In this document: one piece after another, positions 14,629 through 23,349 of the stretch
How the letters are laid out: the number at the start of each line of letters is the position of its first letter
How positions within the stretch are numbered: position 1 is the stretch's first letter
Assembly (NCBI GenBank): GCA_021780375.1
Contig: JAJXYT010000141.1
Span: forward strand, 1 to 36,445
DNA: 36,445 nt
Direction: 5' to 3'
DNA from: a bacterium
GTDB taxonomy: Bacteria > Verrucomicrobiota > Verrucomicrobiia > Limisphaerales > UBA11358
Made by a program: the position numbers and the translations under genes
The notes under the pieces: model-generated
Database searches by the model: none
The model's input: the letters and a program-made list of their open reading frames with translations, nothing else
What the model was told of the DNA's origin: nothing

Positions 14629-16353
14629 ATGGGTGAGATGCAGGCAGAGTCAGATGCTCAACGGCTCCGGGACTACGCCGAACGCGGCAACGAAGCGGCA
14701 TTCCGCGAAATCGTCACGCGGCACACGGATTTGGTGTATTCCGCCGCCTTGCGACAGGTGGACTCCTCCGATCTGGCGGCGGACATTACCCAAAAAGTTT
14801 TTGTGGACCTGGCGCGCAAGGCCAAACCAGTGGCTGACCGGCTGGCGGCGGAGGCTTCCTTGGCCGGCTGGCTGCACCGCGCCTCGCGCTACGCGGCGCT
14901 AAATCATTTGCGCGACCACCGGCGCCGGCTCGCAAACGAAAGGCAAGCCATGAATCAACTTCTTACCAATGCCGAATCTTCTGCGGACTGGGAACAAATC
15001 CGGCCGGTGCTGGATGAAGCGCTCGACAGCCTCGGCGATGAAGACCGTGAGGCTTTGCTGCTCCGCTATTTCAAGAATCAGGATTTTCGCGCCGTCGGCC
15101 TGGCACTGGGTGTGAGCGACGATGCCGCGCAAAAGCGCGTCAGCCGTGCCGTGGACCGGTTGCGCGAATTTTTCAGCAAACGAAACGTGACGATCGGCGC
15201 GAGCGGGCTGGCGGTTTTGATTTCCGCCAACGCCGTTCAATCCGCGCCGATTGGTTTAGCTGCTGCCATTTCCACTGCCGTTCTTGCTGGAGCCGCCGTT
15301 CAAACCTCAACTGTCATTGCTGCAACCAAAACCATCGCCATGACTGCCCTGCAAAAAACTCTTATCACCGCTACTGTTGCCGTTCTGGCCGGAGGCGGAA
15401 TTTACGAAGCCAAGCAAACTGCGGATGCCCGCGCCGAAGTCCAGACGCTCCAGCAACAGCAAGCGCCGCTGGCCGGGCAAATCCGGCAATTGCGGCAAGA
15501 ACGGGATGACGCCACGAACCGATTGGCGGCCCTGGAAGCGGAAAACGCGCAATTGCAGGCTGACCAAAACGAGGCCGAGCTTCTGAAATTGCGCGGCAAT
15601 GTGGCGCGGTTGCAGGACACTGAAAATGACCCTTTCGTAAAACTGGCATTGGCCTTTAAAGCGAAGAAGGAAAAGTTACTGCAACTTTTTGCCGAACGGC
15701 CGGAATTTTATGTGCCCGAAATACAATTGCTCAACGACAAGGACTGGCTCGACATTATCAGAAAGGCGGACCGGGAATCCACAAACTGGTTCGACCAGAC
15801 AATTGCGGGAAAATCCGATGAAGAAATTAAGCAGAGCGGAATTGGTTCGGCATTGGGTGATGTAATACAGGCAGCCCTGAAGAAATTTGCTCCGATGGTG
15901 CAGGAAGCGCTGAAATCTTTTATGGATTCACATGCCGGACAGCGACCCGGTGCCATTTCGGACCTGAAACCTTACTTTGAACCGCCGGTGGATAATGCCA
16001 TGCTCAACCAGTACAAGTTGCTTTCCCCCGGAATAAAGAATCCCTTGTTTGGGGACAAAGATTTAACTGATAGCTATGTAGTGACAAGAAAAGAGGGAGT
16101 GGACTTTGCAAATCCTTTATGCATCGGTCCAAATGGTTACTATGATGTCCTGGCGGCTGAAGTCGCGGAGTTAAATGGCATTCTAAAACCGATCACGGGC
16201 GCATTTGCCGCTGCAAACCATAACGCCATGCCATCATCACTCAGCCAGATGGAGCCTTACATCATTACGCCAGACCAACAAAAAGCCTTCGATGACTACA
16301 ATAAATTACTGAAAAGTATTCAGATAAATTTTCCGTGGTTTCATTACCCTTAA
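14629..16353 (+). CDS. Membrane-tethered ECF-like sigma factor 4
   Basis: 574 residues from ATG 14629, the largest of the four. Region 2: FREIVTRHTDLVYSAALRQV and LAADITQKVFVDLARKA. Region 4: REALLLRYFKNQDFRAVGLAL and AQKRVSRAVDRLREFF. It shares the NVTIGASGLAVLISANAVQS block, a membrane helix (~255-272, LITATVAVLAGGGIY) and the QTLQQQQ coiled coil with factors 2 and 3. Two copies of the C-terminal module are visible: ALKSFMDSHAGQRPGAISDL with EPPVDNAMLNQYKLL, and later AFAAANHNAMPSSLSQMEPY. It converges on purD with a 42-bp gap between stop codons. Ligand and target promoters are unknown. Confidence 0.86.
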   Translation: MGEMQAESDAQRLRDYAERGNEAAFREIVTRHTDLVYSAALRQVDSSDLAADITQKVFVDLARKAKPVADRLAAEASLAGWLHRASRYAALNHLRDHRRRLANERQAMNQLLTNAESSADWEQIRPVLDEALDSLGDEDREALLLRYFKNQDFRAVGLALGVSDDAAQKRVSRAVDRLREFFSKRNVTIGASGLAVLISANAVQSAPIGLAAAISTAVLAGAAVQTSTVIAATKTIAMTALQKTLITATVAVLAGGGIYEAKQTADARAEVQTLQQQQAPLAGQIRQLRQERDDATNRLAALEAENAQLQADQNEAELLKLRGNVARLQDTENDPFVKLALAFKAKKEKLLQLFAERPEFYVPEIQLLNDKDWLDIIRKADRESTNWFDQTIAGKSDEEIKQSGIGSALGDVIQAALKKFAPMVQEALKSFMDSHAGQRPGAISDLKPYFEPPVDNAMLNQYKLLSPGIKNPLFGDKDLTDSYVVTRKEGVDFANPLCIGPNGYYDVLAAEVAELNGILKPITGAFAAANHNAMPSSLSQMEPYIITPDQQKAFDDYNKLLKSIQINFPWFHYP

Positions 16354-16395
16354 GCGCCTTTTTAATTTTTAAGAATTTACGGTTTGGCGTGAAAT

Positions 16396-16486
16396 TCATT
16401 CCAACGCCTTCGCCGCGATGTCGCGGCGGAACTGAGCGCCCTCAAAACAGATTTTTTCCGCAGCGGCATAAGCTGCCGTTTGCGCG
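16396..16486 (-). repeat. Native purD 3' end, reference copy of the P repeat
   Basis: The last 30 codons and stop of purD. It contains an 8-bp perfect dyad with 2-nt centre (CGCCGCGA-CA-TCGCGGCG) within the RRDIAA codons. Copies P1-P4 lie at 9804, 10551, 13901 and 14465. Confidence 0.92.
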
Positions 16487-17688
16487 GCTTTCAAATCCTT
16501 TCCCAGCGCGGTCACGCCCAGAACACGGCCGCCGTTCGTGACGATCTGTCCGTCCTTCGACGCCGTCCCCGCGTGAAAGACTTTCGTGTCCGGCAGTTTC
16601 GCCGCTTCATCCAAACCTCGGATGGGTTTGCCCTTGGGATAACCCCCGGGATAACCTCCACTGGCCATCACCACGCAAACCGACGCCCTCGGACTCCATT
16701 TCAATTCCACTTTGCCGAGCGTTCCATTCACGCTCGCGTCAAGTAGTTCAACCAGATCGTTTTCCAGCCGCGTCAGATAAACCTGCGTTTCCGGGTCACC
16801 GAAACGCGCATTGAATTCCAACACCTTCGGCCCATTTTTCGTGAGCATGATACCGGGATAGAGGATGCCACGGAAATCGATCCCCTCGACGGCACAACCA
16901 CGCATGAACGGCTCAAGAATCTTGCGGCCGGTTTCGGCCAATTCTGTTTCACTCAGGAATGGTGTTGGACAGTATGTTCCCATGCCGCCGGTGTTCAACC
17001 CCTGGTCGCCGTCGAGCGCGCGCTTGTGGTCCTGCGACGTCGGGAACAATTTTGCCGTTTGACCGTCACACAGCGCGTGCAGCGAAATCTCGATGCCTTC
17101 AAGAAATTCCTGAATGACAATTTTCGCGCCAGCCGCGCCAAAAGCCTTGCTGACGAGGATTTCGTCAATCGCCCTGTTTGCCTCGGCAACACCGGTGCAG
17201 ATCAGCACGCCCTTGCCCAGGGCCAGTCCGTCGGCTTTTACGGCGCACCTGCCGTCGAGGGATGCCGCGAAGGCCTTGGCCGGCCCGGCCGCCGAAAATG
17301 TTCCCGCCTTTGCCGTCGGGATGCCAAATTTTTCCATGAAATTCTGGGAGAAGACCTTTGAGGATTCAAACTGTGCCGCCTTTTGGTTTGGCCCCCAGAT
17401 CCGCAGGCGGTTTATCTGGAACAAATCCACGATGCCGAGTGCGAGCGGATTGTCCGGGCCGACGACGGTCAGTTCGATTTTCTTCTCCTGAGCGAACGCC
17501 AGCAGCTTCGGCAAATCTTCCGCGCCGATATTAACACACTCAACCGGCGCATCGTTTTTCACGAGCCGTTCCTGGGCGATGCCGACGTTGCCCGGCGCGC
17601 ACCAGAGTTGGGTGATGTGCGGCGATTGCGCGAGTTTCCAAACCAGCGCGTGTTCGCGTCCACCCGAACCGATGACCAGGAGTTTCAT
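16396..17688 (-). CDS. purD: Phosphoribosylamine--glycine ligase
   Basis: 430 residues, the normal length. It catalyses ATP-dependent joining of glycine to 5-phosphoribosylamine in purine synthesis. The N-terminal motif MKLLVIGSGGREHALVWKLA is diagnostic. The ATP-grasp segment includes AVKADGLALGKGVLIC and later GVEGIDFRGILYPGIMLT-type sequence (VEGIDFRGILYPGIML), ending with LEFNARFGDPETQ. The C-terminal AQTAAYAAAEKICFEGAQF then RRDIAAKALE is the source or target of repeats P1-P4. It is not in an operon with purM (21452-22557), which lies 4 kb away on the same strand. Confidence 0.97.
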   Translation of the reverse strand: MKLLVIGSGGREHALVWKLAQSPHITQLWCAPGNVGIAQERLVKNDAPVECVNIGAEDLPKLLAFAQEKKIELTVVGPDNPLALGIVDLFQINRLRIWGPNQKAAQFESSKVFSQNFMEKFGIPTAKAGTFSAAGPAKAFAASLDGRCAVKADGLALGKGVLICTGVAEANRAIDEILVSKAFGAAGAKIVIQEFLEGIEISLHALCDGQTAKLFPTSQDHKRALDGDQGLNTGGMGTYCPTPFLSETELAETGRKILEPFMRGCAVEGIDFRGILYPGIMLTKNGPKVLEFNARFGDPETQVYLTRLENDLVELLDASVNGTLGKVELKWSPRASVCVVMASGGYPGGYPKGKPIRGLDEAAKLPDTKVFHAGTASKDGQIVTNGGRVLGVTALGKDLKAAQTAAYAAAEKICFEGAQFRRDIAAKALE

Positions 17689-17693
17689 TTGAA

Positions 17694-17722
17694 TCGCAGA
17701 TTACGCGGATGACGCGGATTGA
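17694..17722. repeat. Short dispersed intergenic repeat upstream of purD
   Basis: ATCGCAGATTACGCGGATGA followed by CGCGGATTG, an internally repetitive phrase (CGCGGAT twice). It lies just upstream of the purD start, in the gap shared with divergent cydA. Confidence 0.45.
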
Positions 17723-17888
17723 AAAATAAAAAAGCCACCGGTTCAGACAAAATGGCGAGAACAGGCGAGCGCCTCTGCGGAGATGCCGGCGGCGTGCGGA
17801 AAAGCCGGCTTAAACATTTTACAAGCTCTGATAATACCTTTTTTGCCTGGTTGACAGCCAGTTCTGTCCTGCGCAATCTCCGGGGCGT

Positions 17889-19268
17889 ATGGATGTTCTA
17901 ACGCTGGCGCGCATCCAGTTCGGGGCTACCATCGCCTTTCATTATCTTTATCCGCCGTTGAGCATCGGCCTGGGCGTCCTGCTGGTTTGCATGGAAGGGT
18001 TGTGGCTCAAAACCAACAATCCGATCTATCACCAGATGGCCCGGTTCTGGACGCGGGTGTTCGCGCTCACCTTCGCCATCGGCGTGGCGACCGGCATCGT
18101 GATGGAATTCGAATTCGGCACGAACTGGGCGACTTACTCGCGTTTCGTCGGCGATGTATTCGGCAGCGCACTGGCGGCCGAAGGCATCTTCGCGTTCTTT
18201 CTCGAATCGGGTTTTCTGGCCGTGCTGCTGTTCGGCTGGGACAAGGTGAGCCGCAAAACCCATTTCTTTTCCACGTGCATGGTTTGCCTCGGTGCGCATT
18301 TCAGCGCGGTGTGGATTGTGGTCGCCAATTCCTGGATGCAAACGCCGGCGGGCTATCACCTGGTGATGCGGAACGGTGTGGAGCGCGCGGAAATCACGGA
18401 TTTCTGGCAACTGGTGTTCAATCCGTCCATGCTGGACCGATTGTTTCACGTGCTGTGCGGCGCGTGGCAGGCAGGCGCATTTCTCGTGGTGAGTGTCAGC
18501 GCCTGGTATCTGTTGAAAAAATGGTATCTGGATTTTGCCCGCGCCTCGTTGCGGGTCGGCTTGACCGCCGGCTTGATTGCTTCCCTGCTGCAATTGATCA
18601 GCGGCGACATCAGTGCGCGCGGCGTGGCGAAAAACCAACCAGCCAAACTGGCCGCCTTTGAAGGGCTTTACAATACCGAATCCAATGCACCGCTCACCCT
18701 CGTCGGTTATGTGGATGAAAGAAACCAAAGAGTTATCGGCTTGCAATGGCCGGGCATGTTGAGCTGGCTGGTGGCCCACAACACGCAGGCGACCGTCACC
18801 GGCCTGGATGCCTTCCCGCCGCAGGACCGGCCGCCGGTGGCAGCCTCGTTTATTTTCTTTCACGGCATGGTCGGCATCGGCTTTGCGCTGATTGCCATCG
18901 CGGCGCTGGGCTTTCTTTATTTTCGACATGGCTCGCTGCCTGAACGCCGCTGGCTGTTGTGGATTCTCGTCTTCTCTGTGCTCGGCCCGCAACTGGCCAA
19001 TCAACTCGGCTGGTTCGCCGCCGAGGTGGGCCGCCAGCCGTGGATTGTCTATGGCCTGATGCGCACGCCGGAGGGTCTTTCCAAGGTGGTCCAGGCAAAC
19101 GTCATTCTCACCTCGCTGATGTTGTTCACGTTCATTTATTTCCTGTTGTTTGCGGTGTTCATTTATCTGCTCAACGACAAAATCCAGCACGGTCCGGATG
19201 ACCAGGATTTGATTCCGTCCGGCAAACTCGCGTTGCCGACAGAATTAATCCACCACCCCAAGGCATGA
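17889..19268 (+). CDS. cydA: Cytochrome bd quinol oxidase subunit I
   Basis: 459 residues, nine or so membrane helices. It oxidises quinol and reduces O2 to water at haems b558, b595 and d in the inner membrane. Haem ligands are in place: H18 ([17 protein letters not shown]) and H187 ([18 protein letters not shown]). E98/E106 lie in [14 protein letters not shown], and the GRQPW motif in [20 protein letters not shown]. It is shorter than E. coli CydA because the periplasmic quinol loop is short, as in the cyanide-insensitive/short-Q-loop group. The start codon overlaps nothing; its stop overlaps the cydB ATG by 4 nt. A TTGACA at 17851-17856 may be the -35 element. Confidence 0.96.
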   Translation: MDVLTLARIQFGATIAFHYLYPPLSIGLGVLLVCMEGLWLKTNNPIYHQMARFWTRVFALTFAIGVATGIVMEFEFGTNWATYSRFVGDVFGSALAAEGIFAFFLESGFLAVLLFGWDKVSRKTHFFSTCMVCLGAHFSAVWIVVANSWMQTPAGYHLVMRNGVERAEITDFWQLVFNPSMLDRLFHVLCGAWQAGAFLVVSVSAWYLLKKWYLDFARASLRVGLTAGLIASLLQLISGDISARGVAKNQPAKLAAFEGLYNTESNAPLTLVGYVDERNQRVIGLQWPGMLSWLVAHNTQATVTGLDAFPPQDRPPVAASFIFFHGMVGIGFALIAIAALGFLYFRHGSLPERRWLLWILVFSVLGPQLANQLGWFAAEVGRQPWIVYGLMRTPEGLSKVVQANVILTSLMLFTFIYFLLFAVFIYLLNDKIQHGPDDQDLIPSGKLALPTELIHHPKA

Positions 19269-20287
19269 ATCTCGATTTGAACACAATTTGGTTCATTCTC
19301 GTCGGCGTGTTGTTCACGGGCTACGCGATGCTGGACGGGTTCGACCTCGGCATCGGCGCGCTGCACCTGTGTACCAAGGACGACACCGAGCGCCGCACGC
19401 TGATCAATGCCATCGGCCCGGTCTGGGATGGCAACGAAGTCTGGCTCGTGACCGGCGGTGGGGCGTTGTTCGCCGCGTTTCCGAACGTTTACGCCACCGT
19501 CTTTTCCGGATTTTATCTCGCGTTTGTTCTCCTGCTCGTGTGTTTGATTTTTCGCGCGGTGGCCATCGAATTCCGCAGCAAACAGCCGATGTCGTGGTGG
19601 CGGCAGATGTGGGACATCGGATTTTCCGCGGGCAGCCTGGTGTCGGGCCTGCTCATGGGTGTGGCGCTGGGCAACATCGCCTGGGGCGTGCCGGTGGGCG
19701 CCGACGGCGAATTCGCCGGAACTTTCCTTGGTTTGCTGAAACCGTATCCGCTGCTGGTGGGCGTCACCACCGTGGCGTTGTTCATGATGCACGGGGCGAT
19801 TTACGGCGTGATGAAAACCGAGGGCGCGCTCCACGACAAACTGCGCGTCTGGGCGATGCGCTGCATCATCTTCTTTGTGATTTGCGCCGTGACCCTCACG
19901 ATGGCCACGCTGCTTTATGTGCCGCATATGGCCGAACGCGTGCGCGGAAATCCGTGGCTCTTCACGGTCGCGCTGGTGAACATGCTGGCCATCGCCAACA
20001 TCCCGCGCGAATTTCATCACGGACGCGACCGGCTGGCGTTCCTGTCTTCGTGCGCGGCAATGATCACGCTGATGATGCTGTTCGGTTTGAACATGTACCC
20101 GAACCTCGTTTACAGCCTGCCCGATGCGGCCAACAGCCTGACGATTTATAATGCGTCGTCCTCGCCCAAAACGCTCGGCATCATGCTCGTCATCGCGTGC
20201 ATCGGCGTCCCGCTGGTGATTGCCTACACCGTCTGCATCTACTGGATTTTCCGGGGCAAGGTGAAGCTCGACCGGATGAGCTATTGA
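19265..20287 (+). CDS. cydB: Cytochrome bd quinol oxidase subunit II
   Basis: 340 residues with eight to nine predicted membrane helices. Family motifs: YAMLDGFDLGIGAL, NAIGPVWDGNEVWLVTGGGA, and FPNVYATVFSGFYLAF. It pairs with CydA to form the oxidase. Translation is coupled to cydA by an ATGA overlap. No cydX-like small gene or cydCD exporter follows in the window. Confidence 0.96.
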   Translation: MNLDLNTIWFILVGVLFTGYAMLDGFDLGIGALHLCTKDDTERRTLINAIGPVWDGNEVWLVTGGGALFAAFPNVYATVFSGFYLAFVLLLVCLIFRAVAIEFRSKQPMSWWRQMWDIGFSAGSLVSGLLMGVALGNIAWGVPVGADGEFAGTFLGLLKPYPLLVGVTTVALFMMHGAIYGVMKTEGALHDKLRVWAMRCIIFFVICAVTLTMATLLYVPHMAERVRGNPWLFTVALVNMLAIANIPREFHHGRDRLAFLSSCAAMITLMMLFGLNMYPNLVYSLPDAANSLTIYNASSSPKTLGIMLVIACIGVPLVIAYTVCIYWIFRGKVKLDRMSY

Positions 20288-20470
20288 GAATTGACGATTG
20301 ACGATTCGGTCCATTCAAAATCTCAGTCATTATTCCACTTGCGAAATGTCTTGCTGGAGGGCCGTTTTTGTGGATGCTGGCTCCGTTCACGCTAAGAATT
20401 AGACCGGCTGTCCAAACCCGGGTGATTCAAACCGGTCGGGAGGGTTGTCCGGTAATTTCGAAGGATCCAT

Positions 20471-21430
20471 TTGAAAAAAATCACGGCTCGTTCCGCGGTC
20501 AAAAGCATTGCCCGGCGCGCATTGATGCCCCGCAACTGGGGGCCGTTTCTCCAAAGTTTCCGCCGGCGAAACGGCAACCACAAGGCGGCGGACGATGCCC
20601 AACTGAAACTCTACAGCCAGATCCTGCCCGGCGGGTTTCTCAACTACGGCTACCACGAAGATATTTCCCTGTCGCCGGAAAAAATGAGCCTGGATGCGAT
20701 TCAGCGGGCGCAGACCCGCTACGCCGAACGGCTGGTGGATTTGGTGGGAGAGGCAGCCGGCCCGGTGCTCGATGCGGGGTGCGGCATGGGCGGGTTGGTG
20801 CAACTGCTGTTGCAGCGCGGCTTTGCGCCCACGGCGCTGACGCCCAATCGCGCGCAAATCCGCCACATGCGGACGGCGTTCCCGGCTGTGCCGCTCATTG
20901 AAGGCCGGCTGGAACAAATCCCGCTGGATACCTACCGCGGACATTTTCAGACGGTCATTACGTCGGAATCATTCCAATACATGGACCTGCGCTCCACGCC
21001 CGGCATCGTTGATAAAATATTGCGTCCGTCCGGCCGTTGGATTCTATGCGACTACTTTCGCATCGGTCCCACCCCGCGCCCCTCCGGCCATGCCTGGTCC
21101 GATTTTACGAGTGAACTCGACCGGCAAGGGTGGCGCATCGTTTCGGCCGAGGACATCACGCCGCATGTGCTGCCGACGATTGCCTATGTCAGCATGTGGG
21201 GACAACGGCTCGCCGTGCCACTCGCCGGTTTTGTCTCCGACCGGCTCGAACGCAAACATCCGGCGGTCCATTTCCTGTTCCAGGATTTATTGGCAGATTT
21301 GGACGCGTCCATGCGGGAACATCTCGATATGTCGGACCCGGCCATGTTCGCCCGGGGGAAAAAATACATGCAACTGGTGATCGAACGCGGAACTCCGGGT
21401 CCGGCGCAAAACGGAAACGGCCACCTGTGA
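20471..21430 (+). CDS. SAM-dependent class I methyltransferase
   Basis: 319 residues. The start is a TTG at 20471, supported by an AAGGA Shine-Dalgarno at 20461-20465. The Rossmann SAM-binding motif I is PVLDAGCGMGGLVQLLL (~97-112), with later strand motifs FQTVITSESFQYMDL and SGRWILCDYFRIGP. The arrangement resembles small-molecule methyltransferases (sterol/quinone/natural-product type), but the substrate cannot be told. The N-terminal ~35 residues are basic. It stands alone, 183 bp after cydB and convergent with purM. The extended pattern around FLNYGYHEDISLSPEKMSLD is not one I can assign to a named enzyme. Confidence 0.8.
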   Translation: MKKITARSAVKSIARRALMPRNWGPFLQSFRRRNGNHKAADDAQLKLYSQILPGGFLNYGYHEDISLSPEKMSLDAIQRAQTRYAERLVDLVGEAAGPVLDAGCGMGGLVQLLLQRGFAPTALTPNRAQIRHMRTAFPAVPLIEGRLEQIPLDTYRGHFQTVITSESFQYMDLRSTPGIVDKILRPSGRWILCDYFRIGPTPRPSGHAWSDFTSELDRQGWRIVSAEDITPHVLPTIAYVSMWGQRLAVPLAGFVSDRLERKHPAVHFLFQDLLADLDASMREHLDMSDPAMFARGKKYMQLVIERGTPGPAQNGNGHL

Positions 21431-21451
21431 AAATCCCAAGGAATTCCAGGC

Positions 21452-22557
21452 TCAAATCACCCGCGTCTCGCCTCTACCTTTTACAACTTCACCCATCAGC
21501 CACGCGTTGTGCTTCCAGGCGCGGATGAATTTCAAAATGGCATCCGCCTTGTCGGCCGACACGATGGCCACCATGCCGATGCCCATGTTGAAGACCTGAT
21601 AAAGCTCGGCCTCGGGTACGCCGCTGCTGGCTTCGATGATTTTGAAAATCGGCAGCATGTCCCAGGTGCCTTCCGGATGACGACCTCCAGATTTTTCGGC
21701 AGCACGCGCGGGATATTGTCCACAAACCCGCCGCCGGTGATGTGGGCGAAGGCTTTCACGGTATTTTCGGAGGGACGAGCTCCGCGAGTCCCTGACTTTT
21801 TGGATGGGGACTCGTGTAACTCGTCCCTCCGATTGAACTTCTTCAACAATTCCTGCACCAGCGGGCCGTAGCTGACATGGACTTTCAGCAATTCATCGCC
21901 CAGGGTGCCGGTCAATCCCGGCACGCGGCTGGCCGGTTTCAATTTCAATTGCTCGAAGAAAATTTTCCGGGCAAGTGAATAGCCATTCGTGTGCAGACCG
22001 CTGGAGGCGATGCCGATGACGGCGTCGCCGCGCTTTACGGTTTTTTGGCCGTTGAGCATTTTGGATTTCTCCACCACGCCCACAATCGTGCCGCTGACGT
22101 CATATTCGCCAGCCTGGTAGAAGCCCGGCATCTGCGCCGTCTCACCGCCGATAAGCGCGCAGTGGTTTTCCGCGCAGGCGCGGGCGAAACCCTTGATGAT
22201 TGCGGTGAACACGTGCGGCTCGAGTTTGCCCGTGCCGAGGTAATCGAGAAAAAACAGCGGCTCGGCGCCCAGCACGGCGATGTCATTGACACAATGGTTC
22301 ACGAGGTCGGCGCCGATGGTGTCGTGCCGGTCCAGCGCGAAGGCGATTTTGAGCTTGGTGCCGACACCGTCCACGGACGACACGAGCACCGGCTCGCGGT
22401 AGTTCTTGAGGTCGAGCGCAAACAAACCGCCGAAGCCGCCGACCTTGCCGAGCACCTCGCGGCGGTGCGTGGACGCGAGCAACTGCGGCAACGCCGCCTT
22501 GACCTTGTTGCCCAAATCAATATCCACGCCGGCGCGGGCGTAAGCCTTCTGTTTCAT
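21452..22557 (-). CDS. purM: Phosphoribosylformylglycinamidine cyclo-ligase, frameshifted and carrying an inserted palindrome
   Basis: Fifth step of purine synthesis: ATP-dependent closure of FGAM to AIR. The N-terminus is typical (YARAGVDIDLGNKVKAALPQ; GGFGGLFALD; SVDGVGTKLKIAF; CVNDIAVLGAEPLFFLDYL). Near 21669-21670 one base appears to be missing: the frame reads VIRKAPGTC whereas the next frame supplies the expected continuation TWDMLPIFKIIEA ... FNMGIGMVAIV. The gene is complete only if a G is restored to the GG run on the coding strand. Because purM is normally essential and the downstream codons are intact, a sequencing/assembly error is more likely than recent loss. In addition, ~20 residues (HESPSKKSGTRGARPSENT) are an in-frame palindrome insertion just before AHITGGG. 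Confidence 0.88.
21769..21830. repeat. 62-bp palindrome inserted within purM
   Basis: GGAGGGACGAG at 21769-21779 is the exact complement of CTCGTCCCTCC at 21820-21830, with inner arms GCGAGTCCC and GGGGACTCGTG. It replaces a short surface loop before the conserved AHITGGG of PurM and keeps the frame. Confidence 0.8.
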
Positions 22558-22812
22558 CTGCGGAGATTAAACCGGCAAAGGGCGGGACGAGCGAGAAAAT
22601 TTCGCGCGGCTGAGCACACAATCTCCTAAACGGTTCTTGATATTATCATATAATGCCAACAGGGGCAGGGTGTGGAAATGGCGCGGAAGCTGGCAGTGGA
22701 ATATTTCGGAGCGATTTATCATGTCATGAGTGCCAGGGTTTAGGAACGAGTCAAAACCGGTGACGGAATCGGGCAGTTGACTTAAATCTGACTGGTTATA
22801 TCGTATTTTGCC

Positions 22813-23274
22813 ATGCGGATTTCGAAAAGAACGGATTACGCACTGCGCGCCTTGTTCACGCTGCTGGACCACTACCGTGGCGCGCCAATCCCGATTCGGG
22901 AACTGGCCCGGCGCAACGATGTGCCCAAGCGCTTTCTGGAGCAAATCATGCTCGATCTCAAAGCGCAGGGGTGGGTGGACAGCGTGGCGGGAATCCGGGG
23001 CGGGTACGTGCTTGCCCGAAGCCCGGAAAAGATAACCATGGGCGAGGTCGTGCGGCATTTTGACGGTGTTTTAGCGCCCATTGAATGTGTTTCGGTGATG
23101 GGGTATAAACGTTGTTCTCAAGAGCCCGTATGCCGGTTTCGCCGGGTTTTCCTTGATACGCGGAACTACATCGCGGGTGTGATGGATCGCGCCACCCTGG
23201 CTGAAGTGGCCAAGGGCCTGCCCGTTTCCAGGCAGGAAATAAGCGCCAATTTCAACGGCGGCGAAGGTATTTAA
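22813..23274 (+). CDS. Rrf2-family transcriptional regulator
   Basis: 153 residues. The N-terminal winged helix is clear (MRISKRTDYALRALFTLLDH; IPIRELARRNDVPKRFLEQI; VAGIRGGYVLARSPEKITMG). Three cysteines follow in ECVSVMGYKRCSQEPVCRF, the region where IscR/NsrR-type members bind an Fe-S cluster. The spacing is not the canonical IscR pattern, and CymR/CysZ-like members of the family control sulfur uptake without a cluster. It is co-directional with, and just upstream of, the sulfate-uptake operon, so that operon is the probable target. It is divergent from purM across 255 bp. Confidence 0.88.
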   Translation: MRISKRTDYALRALFTLLDHYRGAPIPIRELARRNDVPKRFLEQIMLDLKAQGWVDSVAGIRGGYVLARSPEKITMGEVVRHFDGVLAPIECVSVMGYKRCSQEPVCRFRRVFLDTRNYIAGVMDRATLAEVAKGLPVSRQEISANFNGGEGI

Positions 23275-23299
23275 AGAGATAACTTTTCCAAAAAAACAG

Positions 23300-23349
23300 T
23301 TGACACTTTAACCAATACGTGGATAATAACGACATAAACGGTCGTTTAT
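23300..23349 (+). promoter_or_regulatory. Sigma-70-type promoter and palindrome ahead of the sulfate operon
   Basis: TTGACA at 23300-23305, a 16-bp spacer and GATAAT at 23322-23327 make the best vegetative promoter in the window. It is followed at once by the perfect dyad ATAAACG-GT-CGTTTAT (23334-23349), placed over the likely start site. This suits an operator for the adjacent Rrf2 repressor. The remaining ~240 bp to the porin start (23588) would be a long leader; I see no known riboswitch in it. Confidence 0.62.

Noticed and set aside
9804-16353. Simple tandem duplication of a sigma-plus-purD-end unit
   Set aside because: It would explain alternating sigma genes and purD ends. It does not explain unrelated toxin-antitoxin cargos, the separate glyA array, or the synonymous-biased divergence of P1/P3 from native purD. 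Kept as the main alternative but not preferred.
9804-16486. CRISPR array
   Set aside because: The purD and glyA repeats are spaced by 0.5-3.3 kb of protein-coding DNA, and no cas genes are present.
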